Below are positions 8,543-16,027 of a stretch of 47,624 nt of DNA, piece after piece. How positions within the stretch are numbered: the first letter of the stretch is position 1; every line of letters begins with the position of its first letter. The position numbers were made by a program, and so were the translations under genes. This DNA is from Nitrososphaerota archaeon (lineage in GTDB: Archaea > Thermoproteota > Nitrososphaeria > Nitrososphaerales > JACPRH01). The stretch covers positions 1-47,624 of the forward strand of contig JAMCPI010000011.1 of assembly GCA_023379805.1 (NCBI GenBank), in the 5' to 3' direction. The notes beneath the pieces are model-generated. The model was given only the letters and a program-made list of their open reading frames with translations, searched no databases and was not told the origin of the DNA.

Positions 8543-9752
8543 TGCAGCAATTAACAACAATAACAGCGGTAGACAATCTGAAGATATTGTAACTATCAAT
8601 GAATCTGAAATTGCCGAAATCACCGAAGGAGACACAACCCTGTATGTACCCAAGTCTAGCCTAGATGCAACTGTTCCTCCGAAAGCCCCTGCGTTCTACA
8701 ATCCCTACGCAACACTGAACCGAGACCTCACAGTGGCAGCCTACCGCGTCTTCGCAGAAAGGAGAAGCGGCACCGTCACAATGGCGGATGTCTTAGCCGG
8801 AACCGGGGCAAGAGGAGTCCGGGTGGCAGTGGAGGTACCCAGAATAAATGAGATCTACATCAACGACGGGAATCCACGGGCCATAGAGCTCGCGAAGAGA
8901 TCAGCGGCCGTGAATAAAGTCGCCGACAAATGCAAATTCTCTGTGCAGGATGCGTGCAGACTCCTCATGGAGCACTCAGCCTATAAGAGCCGCTTCAACA
9001 TTGTCGATATAGATCCGTTCGGCTCGCCAGCACCCTATCTCGACTGCGCCCTCAGAGCCCTTGAGAAGGAGGGAATACTCTCCGCCACCGCAACCGACAC
9101 AGCAGCGCTTTGCGGCGTCTATCCCGACGTTGCGTACCGCAGATACAACGGCTACTCCCTGAGAACTGAGTACTGCCACGAAACAGGCATACGTCTACTG
9201 CTAGGCGCAGCCGCCCACCAAGCTATGCGGCTTGAACTCGGCATAAGCCCAATTTTCGTTCACCGAACCCGACACTACCTTCGCATCTACGTATCGGTTC
9301 ACCTCGGTGCAGGCTGGGTTGACCGAACCTACAGCCAGATAGGATTGATACAACACTGCTTCAAATGCAGCTACAGGTCAACCGCCGAACCGCTTCGCCT
9401 AGAGTGCCCCAAGTGCGGAGCAACTCTGAAACGTGCAGGCCCCCTGTGGATCGGTGAACTCTACGACAAAGAGTTCATCTGCACGATGGCTGAAGACTGT
9501 CAGAAGCATATGTTCAGAGAGGGGGTCAAGATGCTCGCCGCAGCGGCAGAGGAGACCGGTATGCCACCCACCTACTTCACCGCTGATCAGGTTGCAGCAG
9601 ACATCGGCGTCCGCTCACCAAGCCTCGACCATATAATTGCGCATCTCAGAGAGGGAGGCTTCAGAGCCTCTCGAAGCGCGCTGAACCCGAAGGGCATTAA
9701 AACAGACGCTCCTGCTGAAACAGTGAGAAGAGTAGTGAATCAGATAAGCTAA
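8505..9752 (+). CDS. trm1: tRNA (guanine(26)-N(2))-dimethyltransferase (Trm1)
   Basis: SAM-dependent enzyme making m2,2G26 in tRNA. A Rossmann methyltransferase core has VLAGTGARGVR near residue 95, INDGNPRAIELAKRSAAVN, and the catalytic DIDPFGSPAPYLD segment near 168. A C-terminal zinc ribbon follows (HCFKCSY ... LECPKCGATL). Its 415 residues are slightly long because of an Asn/Ser-rich N-terminal extension before the conserved AFYNPYATLNRDL. The start is uncertain: GTG 8505 or GTG 8517; the latter has GGTGA nine bases upstream. Its stop is one base from the stop of the convergent ftsJ-like gene. Confidence 0.93.
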   Translation: MKRDVKARGKEADAAINNNNSGRQSEDIVTINESEIAEITEGDTTLYVPKSSLDATVPPKAPAFYNPYATLNRDLTVAAYRVFAERRSGTVTMADVLAGTGARGVRVAVEVPRINEIYINDGNPRAIELAKRSAAVNKVADKCKFSVQDACRLLMEHSAYKSRFNIVDIDPFGSPAPYLDCALRALEKEGILSATATDTAALCGVYPDVAYRRYNGYSLRTEYCHETGIRLLLGAAAHQAMRLELGISPIFVHRTRHYLRIYVSVHLGAGWVDRTYSQIGLIQHCFKCSYRSTAEPLRLECPKCGATLKRAGPLWIGELYDKEFICTMAEDCQKHMFREGVKMLAAAAEETGMPPTYFTADQVAADIGVRSPSLDHIIAHLREGGFRASRSALNPKGIKTDAPAETVRRVVNQIS

Positions 9753-9753
9753 C

Positions 9754-10365
9754 TTAGTTGCGACCAACTGGTGGACGGTAGCCTAGAGCAACAAAGTACA
9801 TCTCGCTGGCCTGTCCCCGGCTCGCAGGAGGCTTGGCGATGAACACCTTTTCAAAAACTCCTTTAACCTGACGATGAAACTGATTCGTCGCCTCACCCTC
9901 AAAGACCTTCATGACTGCTGATCCGCCGCGTCGGAGAATATCCGGCATTAAATCAACAACCTTCGATACGAGATCGATTTGTCGTAGATGATCAATCTGC
10001 CAAACTCCGGTCACATCCGGAGCAAGATCTGAGAGAACTACATCAGCCTTGCGTGGAAGCATCTTCAGAAGCTCATCTTTAGTCGCCGGCGCAAGAACAT
10101 CACCCACCAAGAGGCGAATATTCTCCGAGATCGGCTTAATCGGCTCTAGATCTATACCGACTACGACACCAGCTCGCCCAACCTTCTCCGATGAAACTTG
10201 CAGCCAGCCACCAGGGGCAGAGCCAAAGTCAACGACAACGTAACCTGGCCGCAGAAGCCTGTAGGTTTTGTCGAGCTGCAGAAGCTTGTAGGCGGATCTG
10301 CTTCGATAGCCTTCCTTCTTAGCTAACCGCCTATACTGATCTCGTTTCGCATCCACTAGCCTCAT
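9754..10365 (-). CDS. rlmE: FtsJ/RrmJ-type 2'-O-ribose RNA methyltransferase (RlmE family)
   Basis: SAM-dependent 2'-O-methyltransferase of the RrmJ family, most likely acting on 23S rRNA. All four residues of the K-D-K-E catalytic tetrad are in place (K27, D113, K153, E188), and the SAM site is DFGSAPGGWLQ (46-56). Its 203 residues are the normal bacterial/archaeal length with no TRAM extension. The ATG start has GGTGTGAT five bases upstream. It follows the TFE-beta-like gene by 35 bases and is probably cotranscribed with it. Confidence 0.9.
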   Translation of the reverse strand: MRLVDAKRDQYRRLAKKEGYRSRSAYKLLQLDKTYRLLRPGYVVVDFGSAPGGWLQVSSEKVGRAGVVVGIDLEPIKPISENIRLLVGDVLAPATKDELLKMLPRKADVVLSDLAPDVTGVWQIDHLRQIDLVSKVVDLMPDILRRGGSAVMKVFEGEATNQFHRQVKGVFEKVFIAKPPASRGQASEMYFVALGYRPPVGRN

Positions 10366-10400
10366 GGCTAATCACACCAGTTTAAGCTATTGATTTCCAC

Positions 10401-10901
10401 TTATACCTTCTGAGTGAAGATCTTGTTGTAGATTGCTTCCTGAGTAGGCGAGATGTTCTGAGACTTCAGGTACTCTCGTGTGACCCATTCTGCGAGGGTC
10501 AGACAGGTGTAGGGCGTAATCACACCAGTTGGAGAGCATTTAATCTCCTCGGTGCAGGTTATGCAGGGGGCCTGTTCAATCGATTTGATCTGGGCTGGAA
10601 GCCGTAGAGGCGAGAGCTTGTAGGTCCATCTGCCGCCGTCAAGAACCTTCTCGCGTTTAATCATGCCCCGCTTCTCCAGCCGGATGGCGAGTCGAGAGCC
10701 GTCTCTGCTGGTCAAACTCAACTTCTTCCAGAGCTCACTCTGGAGAACGCCTTCTTTACCATGCTCCACTACTAGTTTGTATACTCTGGATGTAAAGTCA
10801 AGCAGCTCGTAATCGTCGTCATCGACTGCTGACGCTTCATCTTTGGCTTCGACTTCGATCTCTTCGCATTCTTCGTTCTGCTCGTTGTTGTTATCGTCCA
10901 T
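10401..10901 (-). CDS. TFE-beta / RPC34-like transcription factor with Fe-S-type cysteine cluster
   Basis: The protein has an acidic disordered N-terminus (about residues 1-30), a winged helix (YKLVVEHGKEGVLQSELWKK, then RLEKRGMIKREK, 41-85), and a C-terminal region with four cysteines, C113, C116, C122 and C133. That plan matches archaeal TFE-beta (homologue of RNA polymerase III subunit RPC34/hRPC39), whose cysteines hold a 4Fe-4S cluster and which aids open-complex formation with TFE-alpha. The next gene upstream encodes TFB, supporting a role in initiation. A TATA-like box sits 29 bases before the ATG. The alternative is a generic winged-helix regulator, but the cysteine spacing argues against it. 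Confidence 0.75.
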   Translation of the reverse strand: MDDNNNEQNEECEEIEVEAKDEASAVDDDDYELLDFTSRVYKLVVEHGKEGVLQSELWKKLSLTSRDGSRLAIRLEKRGMIKREKVLDGGRWTYKLSPLRLPAQIKSIEQAPCITCTEEIKCSPTGVITPYTCLTLAEWVTREYLKSQNISPTQEAIYNKIFTQKV

Positions 10902-10924
10902 TAGACCATCAAGTAGACTCCTTG

Positions 10925-10936
10925 GTTAAGTTTATT
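10925..10936 (-). promoter_or_regulatory. TATA-like box for the TFE-beta-like gene
   Basis: On the minus strand AATAAACTTAAC is centred about 29 bases before the ATG at 10901, consistent with a leaderless transcript. A second A/T-rich motif (ATATATAG) lies about 20 bases further upstream, close to the TFB stop. Confidence 0.5.
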
Positions 10937-10977
10937 CTACTAAATTAGACTATATATTTCTATCCGTAGCCTTCATT

Positions 10978-11943
10978 TCAGGCTGCAATCTTGAGGCACT
11001 GCTTTATCTCGTAGGATTCAAGTATTTCTCTGCACCTATTTCTGATCGTGACTTCAGTCACCTCTGCTACATCGGCTATCTCCCGCTGCGGAAGATGAGT
11101 GCCGAGCATAATCGAAGCCATATACACGTAGGCGGCAGCTAGACCAGCTGGGGCCTTCCCGCTGGAGATCTTGCTATCATTAGTTTCGCTTGCGAGGCGA
11201 AGAGCAACTCGCTCAACCTTAGTATCGATCCTCGCAAGATTCACTAGCTTCGAGATGTACTTGCAAATGGATGGTTGTGGCACATAATCTCGCTCGACCT
11301 CGTTCAACACGAGACGATAGTACTTTGCGACTGTCCGCTTATCAATCCGCGCAGCCCTAGAAATCTCCTTGAGAGATCTGCCAACGCCGCATTTACGGCA
11401 CGCCATATACACTGAAGCAGCGGCCATACCGGTTATCGACTTGCTTCGCGCAACCTTCATCTTAGCTGAGTCCCTATAAGTTTGTGCAGCCGTCTCCAAG
11501 ACATTCTTTGGAAGATTGAGCGCATCAGAGATCTCCGTGATCTTTGCAAGAACACTTGATAGGCTTCGCTCAGCTGTTGTGGTTCTAACCCTTCTCTGCC
11601 ATTTCTGCAGCTTGTAATACTGGTTTCTAGCGTCTCGATCCAAATAGTGTCCTTGAGAGTCACGCATACTGCCACCTATCTCGGTGGAGAGACCGAAGTC
11701 GTGTAGAGCAATCATTCGTGGTGAGCCGACGCGCACCTTCTTCGCCTTATCCTCAGGATCTATCGCTTTCCACTCGGGTCCCGTATCTTCAATATGTTCG
11801 TGAACTACGAAGCCGCAGGACGGACAAATCGCTTCACCTTGATAGTGGTCACCAATTAACCATCTGCCGCAGGTTGGGCAACGACTATCGCTGGTGTCTT
11901 CTACTTCTAGTTTTGCCAAATTTTTCACTCCGTGGAGAAGCAT
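10978..11943 (-). CDS. tfb: transcription initiation factor TFB (TFIIB)
   Basis: Recruits RNA polymerase to TBP-bound promoters. The N-terminal zinc ribbon has C22, C25, C40 and C43 (CPTCG ... CPSCG), followed by the B-finger/linker and two cyclin-fold repeats (TERSLSSVLAKITEISDALN onward, and KVERVALRLASETND onward). The C-terminal recognition helix segment EVTEVTIRNRCREI reads the BRE. At 321 residues it is standard length. The start is ambiguous: ATG 11943 (with GAAGG upstream) overlaps gar1 by 59 bases, while in-frame GTG 11928 and TTG 11919 give less overlap. Confidence 0.94.
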   Translation of the reverse strand: MLLHGVKNLAKLEVEDTSDSRCPTCGRWLIGDHYQGEAICPSCGFVVHEHIEDTGPEWKAIDPEDKAKKVRVGSPRMIALHDFGLSTEIGGSMRDSQGHYLDRDARNQYYKLQKWQRRVRTTTAERSLSSVLAKITEISDALNLPKNVLETAAQTYRDSAKMKVARSKSITGMAAASVYMACRKCGVGRSLKEISRAARIDKRTVAKYYRLVLNEVERDYVPQPSICKYISKLVNLARIDTKVERVALRLASETNDSKISSGKAPAGLAAAYVYMASIMLGTHLPQREIADVAEVTEVTIRNRCREILESYEIKQCLKIAA

Positions 11944-12154
11944 ATACCTTCTGTTTCAATATCCTCGTGATACGATCTGTCATAGGTACCGCTGAGATGT
12001 AGGGAGCCTTTACGGGGCCGAAGAGCTCAGCAGCCTTAGCAACCGGCCGACCCTTCTCATCGAAGAGGACTGTTCCCGGTCGGACATCGGTTTCAGCCCT
12101 AAGAATCAATCGCCCACTCCCCGCTAAGTGTAGGGCAGTACCAACTACGAACAT
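11885..12154 (-). CDS. H/ACA RNP protein Gar1
   Basis: Small beta-barrel subunit of H/ACA ribonucleoproteins, which guide pseudouridylation of rRNA; binds Cbf5. The 89-residue protein shows the Gar1 core (GTVLFDEKGRPVAKAAELFG followed by VKAPYISAVP, residues 27-56) and a short basic tail. Pairing of gar1 with tfb in overlapping order is a familiar archaeal arrangement. CCTTAAAG about 30 bases upstream of the ATG is a good TATA-like box for a leaderless gar1-tfb transcript. Confidence 0.88.
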   Translation of the reverse strand: MFVVGTALHLAGSGRLILRAETDVRPGTVLFDEKGRPVAKAAELFGPVKAPYISAVPMTDRITRILKQKVYASPRSEKFGKTRSRRHQR

Positions 12155-12180
12155 CTCGGAACTCGTGATCGATTAGATAC

Positions 12181-12188
12181 CTTTAAGG
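12181..12188 (-). promoter_or_regulatory. TATA-like box for gar1-tfb
   Basis: Minus-strand CCTTAAAG is centred 30 bases before the gar1 ATG (12154). No ribosome site lies between, which suits a leaderless mRNA. I see no gene between this box and 12367. Confidence 0.45.
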
Positions 12189-12367
12189 ATTCTTGACGAA
12201 AAGAATTAGCTGATAGGTCTATATTCATCACTAACAACAATATTCTTGATTACATATAATTGACATCCCAGAGTACAGCCTCGTCAACACCAGCCCGCAT
12301 CCGGTACAACCGTAATATCGAAAAATATTAACAATAGAGCCTATGTTGCGAACAGCCGCTTTAACCG

Positions 12368-13249
12368 CTAAAGGCGTTTTTCGTTTGATATCTCAACCTT
12401 GATGTCAGCTTCTGCTGATTTACATAGTTCTTCAAAGAGAGCTATCATTTTCTGACTTTGCTCTTTGTCGCTCAACCCTATTGCGAGGTTGAACTCTTGA
12501 GTGTTCAAGGGGTTAGCGATTTCAATACCGCAGTGTTCTCCATCCACTACTATGAAGCTGTATTCTAGAGCGCGTCTCTTAATCCTGACCTTGGTTGATT
12601 TGAGAAGAGCAACTGTAAGCGATTTTGATTCGGGGTTGTCTAATAAATCCCGTAATTGTGCGGTAAATGAAGCCCCACTCGGATTCCCGTCCAAAATGTT
12701 GAGCGCTACCCCCGTCCTAAACTTTCCCAGCAACAGTTTGCTCACTTCAGGCTCAAAGCACCTTGACACAACGAATATCTCACTTTTCGCTGAATTGATA
12801 AGCTTGAGAGATTCTCTTACAGCATCGTCATGGGTGCTGAACACCGTAGCCTTACGACTGCCCCCGTCAAGGCCACGTGCATTGATGAAGTTCTTGTTTA
12901 GGATAATTTCAGCGATTTTATCCTGCTCCTGCTGTGGAATCACTTTTGATCTTTTCAATTCATCAATTGCAAGGAGACTCCAGTAGCTATTCAACGCTTC
13001 TTCAAGCGGCTTTAGCTGCGTGTTAATCACAATTGCGCCCAGAGCTGTATACCTATAGAGACCGTTGTTTCTGCTGATTAATCCGAGCCTTACAAGCCGA
13101 TTGAGCCGCGTATAGTATTGTTTCTTGCTCAACCCGATGTTCTTGTGCGTAGAAGAGTCACCTTTCAACCCCGTCGCAGCCTGCATCAGAATCTTAATTG
13201 AGTGCTCATCGGCTAATGCGGATAATATATCTTCGAGCTCAGGCTTCAT
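12368..13249 (-). CDS. winged-helix transcriptional regulator with C-terminal sensor-like domain
   Basis: The N-terminal 80 residues form an archaeal winged helix (ILSALADEHSIKILMQAA, then LSKKQYYTRLNRLVRLGLIS, and a wing ending RYTALGAIVI). A helical linker leads to a C-terminal domain of about 150 residues (VFSTHDDAVRESLKLINSA, EIFVVSRCFEP, ALNILDGNPSG) resembling the PLD-like/TrmB-type effector domain of archaeal regulators, without an HxK catalytic motif. The frame opens at GTG 13291, but ATG 13249 lies 29 bases after a strong TATA-like box, so I place the start there (293 residues). The ligand is unknown. A palindrome upstream of the divergent gene at 13583 is a possible operator. Confidence 0.7.
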   Translation of the reverse strand: MKPELEDILSALADEHSIKILMQAATGLKGDSSTHKNIGLSKKQYYTRLNRLVRLGLISRNNGLYRYTALGAIVINTQLKPLEEALNSYWSLLAIDELKRSKVIPQQEQDKIAEIILNKNFINARGLDGGSRKATVFSTHDDAVRESLKLINSAKSEIFVVSRCFEPEVSKLLLGKFRTGVALNILDGNPSGASFTAQLRDLLDNPESKSLTVALLKSTKVRIKRRALEYSFIVVDGEHCGIEIANPLNTQEFNLAIGLSDKEQSQKMIALFEELCKSAEADIKVEISNEKRL

Positions 13250-13273
13250 TGAAGCCCGGTATGAAATATCGCA

Positions 13274-13282
13274 ATATTTATG
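13274..13282 (-). promoter_or_regulatory. TATA-like box for the winged-helix regulator
   Basis: Minus-strand ATAAATATT is centred 29 bases upstream of ATG 13249. It lies inside the longer open frame, which supports the internal ATG as the true start and a leaderless message. Confidence 0.55.
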
Positions 13283-13520
13283 CCTTGACACATCTGTTTT
13301 TCCGCAATAAGTTAAATGATTTGCAAATTGTTCAAAAGAAGAAACATCCTGATTAGTTCAACTTCGCATACAGCTTCTGAAGATACGCTCTAACCCAAAG
13401 ACAGCAGGACGAAACATAAGCATTTGTTACACCCCGCATTTTCTTCAAGGTGCTTAGCAGTAGGAGCGCCCGGTCCTCACCTTTGATCCAAAGAGGTTTC
13501 CACCAAAAGTGAATAGCATT

Positions 13521-13550
13521 AATTGTTTGCCCGAAATGGGACAAACAATT
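13521..13550. repeat. 12-bp interrupted palindrome (operator or RNA hairpin)
   Basis: AATTGTTTGCCC pairs with GGG-A-CAAACAATT across a GAAAT loop: nine outer plus three inner base pairs with one bulged A. It abuts the A/T-rich TATA-like run (13548-13560) of the gene starting at 13583. A related half-site, AATTGTTCAAA, occurs at 13326 near the promoter of the divergent regulator. Position suggests a repressor operator; a stable RNA hairpin is the alternative. Confidence 0.6.
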
Positions 13551-13582
13551 TAATTTAATCTCCCCAGCATTCTGAATAAAAT

Positions 13583-13789
13583 ATGTCAATGTATAAAACC
13601 GGCTTCAAAGATGCTCTTGAACTACTACAGAAACGGATCCGGCAAAGACAGGTCTCAAACATAGAAGATGTATTCACAGAAATAGAATCAATGAACGCGC
13701 GGATCAAAGATCTCCGATACCATGACCTGCAACTCGTGGAGATGCCTCAACCGGTGCTACGAGCACTGTTCGGAGTTGTTTCCAAATAA
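13583..13789 (+). CDS. small hypothetical protein, possibly frameshifted
   Basis: Unrecognised 68-residue, mostly helical, charged protein (YKTGFKDALELLQKRI, IEDVFTEIESMNARIKDL). ATG 13583 lies about 30 bases after an A/T-rich box, so a leaderless start is plausible. The frame stops at 13789, but the +1 frame continues for about 65 more residues of hydrophilic, helix-prone sequence up to 14000, including TVIKPIEQLNKQFTNINIQ. This suggests either a short complete protein or a gene broken by one frameshift near 13780. No function can be assigned. Confidence 0.4.
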   Translation: MSMYKTGFKDALELLQKRIRQRQVSNIEDVFTEIESMNARIKDLRYHDLQLVEMPQPVLRALFGVVSK

Positions 13790-14086
13790 CTGCCAGTTGC
13801 AGACAGTGATCAAGCCCATTGAACAGTTGAACAAGCAGTTCACTAATATCAATATTCAACGGCAAAAAGAGACCAACGAAAGACGCAACCAACATATTCT
13901 CTGCAGCCTGATAAAAGTGCCCACTACTACAAATATCAAAAGGCTAGACACCTACTCTATTAGAGGCATCGTTATCACCTCATCCGTCAAGCAGAGGTGA
14001 GGAGCGAGACTGAGATGAGCAGAAGAGAAGATGCAGTCTTGCATAGACACCCTTATTTGCATGGCTTTCTCTCGGTACGTTAAAGG
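13790..14086. other. stretch with only a possible out-of-frame gene remnant
   Basis: The only coding-like content is the +1-frame continuation described for the gene at 13583 (to about 14000), which has no start of its own. The rest, up to the uS10 promoter, shows no gene, tRNA or clear terminator on either strand. Confidence 0.4.
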
Positions 14087-14096
14087 CTAAATAATA
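14087..14096 (+). promoter_or_regulatory. TATA-like box for uS10
   Basis: CTAAATAATA is centred about 35 bases before the uS10 ATG (14127), giving a leader of only a few bases. The TAGGAG touching the ATG is too close to act as a normal ribosome site. Confidence 0.45.
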
Positions 14097-14126
14097 CTTC
14101 CCAGAAGCGCTGGTGTGACGTAGGAG

Positions 14127-14441
14127 ATGCCTCAGCTCGCCCGAATCAAGCTTACAAGCACGAACATAGAGAACCTGACACAGGTATGTCAAGACATCAG
14201 GAGTATTACTGAGAAGACTGGGGTAAAGGTTAGAGGACCACAACCACTTCCAACAAAGAAGCTAAAGGTAGTGACCAGAAAGGCACCTTCCGGCCAAGGA
14301 ACTAACACCTATGACCGATGGGAGATGCGGGTTCACCGCCGACTAATCGATCTTGACGCGGATGATCGAACCATGAGACAACTAATGAGACTACGAGTCC
14401 CTGAGGATGTCTTCATAGAAGTTAATCTTAGTATGCGTTAA
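14127..14441 (+). CDS. rpsJ: 30S ribosomal protein uS10
   Basis: Small-subunit protein S10. Clear family features: ARIKLTSTNIENLTQVCQDI at residues 5-24, the GPQPLPTKKLKVVTRKAP loop region, and TYDRWEMRVHRRLIDL near 68-83. It has 104 residues, normal for archaea. In many archaea this gene follows the elongation factor 1-alpha gene; here it stands alone with its own promoter, preceded by unrecognised sequence and convergent with the flavoprotein gene. Confidence 0.94.
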   Translation: MPQLARIKLTSTNIENLTQVCQDIRSITEKTGVKVRGPQPLPTKKLKVVTRKAPSGQGTNTYDRWEMRVHRRLIDLDADDRTMRQLMRLRVPEDVFIEVNLSMR

Positions 14442-14473
14442 GACCCTTTTCGATACTTCTCATTATCTTTAGA

Positions 14474-14509
14474 TCCCTAGAGTAATGCTATTCTCGCAGT
14501 CTCTAGGTC
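14474..14509. terminator. possible hairpin between convergent genes
   Basis: CCTAGAG (14476-14482) and CTCTAGG (14501-14507) form a 7-bp stem with an 18-base loop in the short gap between uS10 and the convergent flavoprotein gene, partly overlapping the latter's 3' end. The position suits a bidirectional terminator, but the loop is long and there is no T-tract directly after it. Confidence 0.25.
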
Positions 14510-15948
14510 GAGCTCTCATCAACTTCGGAGTGATGGTGATGCCGATGCTCTTGTGGCTCGAAGTTAGCGGGACGAAGGTTTCCAAAGGCCGCTACCACCG
14601 CTTCGCTTAGCGCAGGGTGAATAGTCTGAGCACGAGCTAACGGCGTATAATCCTCATCACCAGCATTCATCAGATAAACAATCTGCTGAACCAGCACAGC
14701 AGCCTCCGGCCCAATGACGTGAGCGCCAAGTATCTTCTGAGTCTCAGCATCCACAACCACCTTCACAAACCCGTCCTTCTCAGCCATCGCATACCCTTTC
14801 GCAACATCCGCGTATAGACCGATGCCGACGTATATCTGCCGACTCTTACCAGCCTCAGCCTCAGTTAAACCAACACTGCCAATCTGAGGATAGGCGAAGA
14901 TAGCGTGAGGCACAGCATGCTCGTCAACCGTAACATGCATGTTGAAGAGCGCGTTCTGAGCCACTACCTCAGACTCATAGTTGGCAGTATGCCGATACTG
15001 ATATCTTCCTATAGCATCACCTAGAGCCCAAATGTTCTTCTTAGATGTCTCAAGATACGTGTTCACCTTAATCCAACCCTTCGCATCCACCTCAACCCCA
15101 GTTCGCTCAACTCTGAGAAGATCCGCGTTAGATCTAATGCCCGCTGCGACAAGAACCTCTTCAACTGATACGTCGAATAATTTTCCTGAAACCCGATCAC
15201 GTATCGTCACCAGCTTCGAGCCACCGTCAGACTTCACCGAAACCGGCTCAGAGTTAGTTAAGACAAGCATCTTCTCAGACATTTTACGCTTCAATAGAGC
15301 TGACACTTCAGGCTCCTCATGCGGAACCAGCTCAGGGTTCCTCCCCACGATTGTGATCTCGGTGCCTATGCTTGAGAAGAAGTGACCCAGCTCGGCTGCG
15401 ATATACCCGCCTCCGATGATAACGAGGCTAGCCGGTTGCTTCTTGATGGAAAAGACGGTCTCGCTGGTGAGATAACCAGCATCGCTTAACCCTGGAATCT
15501 CAGGTATAATTGGGCGGGCGCCTGACGCTATCACAATTTTCTTCGCCGAAAAAATCTCCCCCTTCACCTGCATTGTGTAATCAGACACAAAGTAGCCGAC
15601 ATCATGGTAGAGCGTGACATTTGGATCCTGCTTGACAGCCTCCTCCATATGATGCCTATCCTCGAGCACTGCATCCCACATCCTTTTCATAATAAGGTCA
15701 AAGTCTACTCGCTCAATCTTCGCGTTAACACCGACCGCCGTAGCATCCTGTAGGAGCCGAATTACATCGGCGGGATAAATCATAATCTTAGAAGGTATAC
15801 ACCCCCGGTTCAGACAGGTTCCTCCAAGCGGCCCTTTCTCCACCAGAGCCACCTTCAAACCCTGTTCAAGGGCGGAGCCTGCAACATTCATCCCAGCGCC
15901 TGAGCCGATTACGATAAGATCGTAACTATCCAAGTAAACCACAAGCAA
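14503..15948 (-). CDS. dihydrolipoamide dehydrogenase-like flavoprotein disulfide reductase
   Basis: Class I pyridine-nucleotide disulfide oxidoreductase: FAD site VIGSGAGMNVAG (13-24), redox-active pair C45/C50 in GGTCLNRGCIPSK, NAD(P) site VIIGGGYIAAELG, FAD site WALGDAIG, and the C-terminal HPALSE bearing the catalytic His-Glu pair. This identifies the family, but not the substrate: lipoamide, mycothiol-like thiols and metal ions are all reduced by relatives. No 2-oxoacid dehydrogenase genes are nearby. The C-terminal tail is odd, with EHRHHHHS, a possible metal-binding stretch. Starts TTG 15948, GTG 15942 and TTG 15933 are all possible; the last gives the usual short N-terminus. Confidence 0.85.
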   Translation of the reverse strand: MLVVYLDSYDLIVIGSGAGMNVAGSALEQGLKVALVEKGPLGGTCLNRGCIPSKIMIYPADVIRLLQDATAVGVNAKIERVDFDLIMKRMWDAVLEDRHHMEEAVKQDPNVTLYHDVGYFVSDYTMQVKGEIFSAKKIVIASGARPIIPEIPGLSDAGYLTSETVFSIKKQPASLVIIGGGYIAAELGHFFSSIGTEITIVGRNPELVPHEEPEVSALLKRKMSEKMLVLTNSEPVSVKSDGGSKLVTIRDRVSGKLFDVSVEEVLVAAGIRSNADLLRVERTGVEVDAKGWIKVNTYLETSKKNIWALGDAIGRYQYRHTANYESEVVAQNALFNMHVTVDEHAVPHAIFAYPQIGSVGLTEAEAGKSRQIYVGIGLYADVAKGYAMAEKDGFVKVVVDAETQKILGAHVIGPEAAVLVQQIVYLMNAGDEDYTPLARAQTIHPALSEAVVAAFGNLRPANFEPQEHRHHHHSEVDESST

Positions 15949-16027
15949 CAGTCAGAATCTAAGCACAACAATATTAGCATAATGAAACTGCACTATAATT
16001 GAGAAGGGCAACGTGGGATAGGTTAAT

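Noticed and set aside
13353-13589. 78-codon minus-strand frame with a short LKKMRGVTNAYV stretch resembling an Lrp/AsnC ligand domain
   Set aside because: It runs through the palindrome and the promoter of the divergent gene, has only a TTG start, and the resemblance covers a dozen residues.
14000-14086. C/D-box-like guide RNA (GATGAG and CTGA motifs) before uS10
   Set aside because: Boxes do not have the correct order and spacing for C, D', C' and D.
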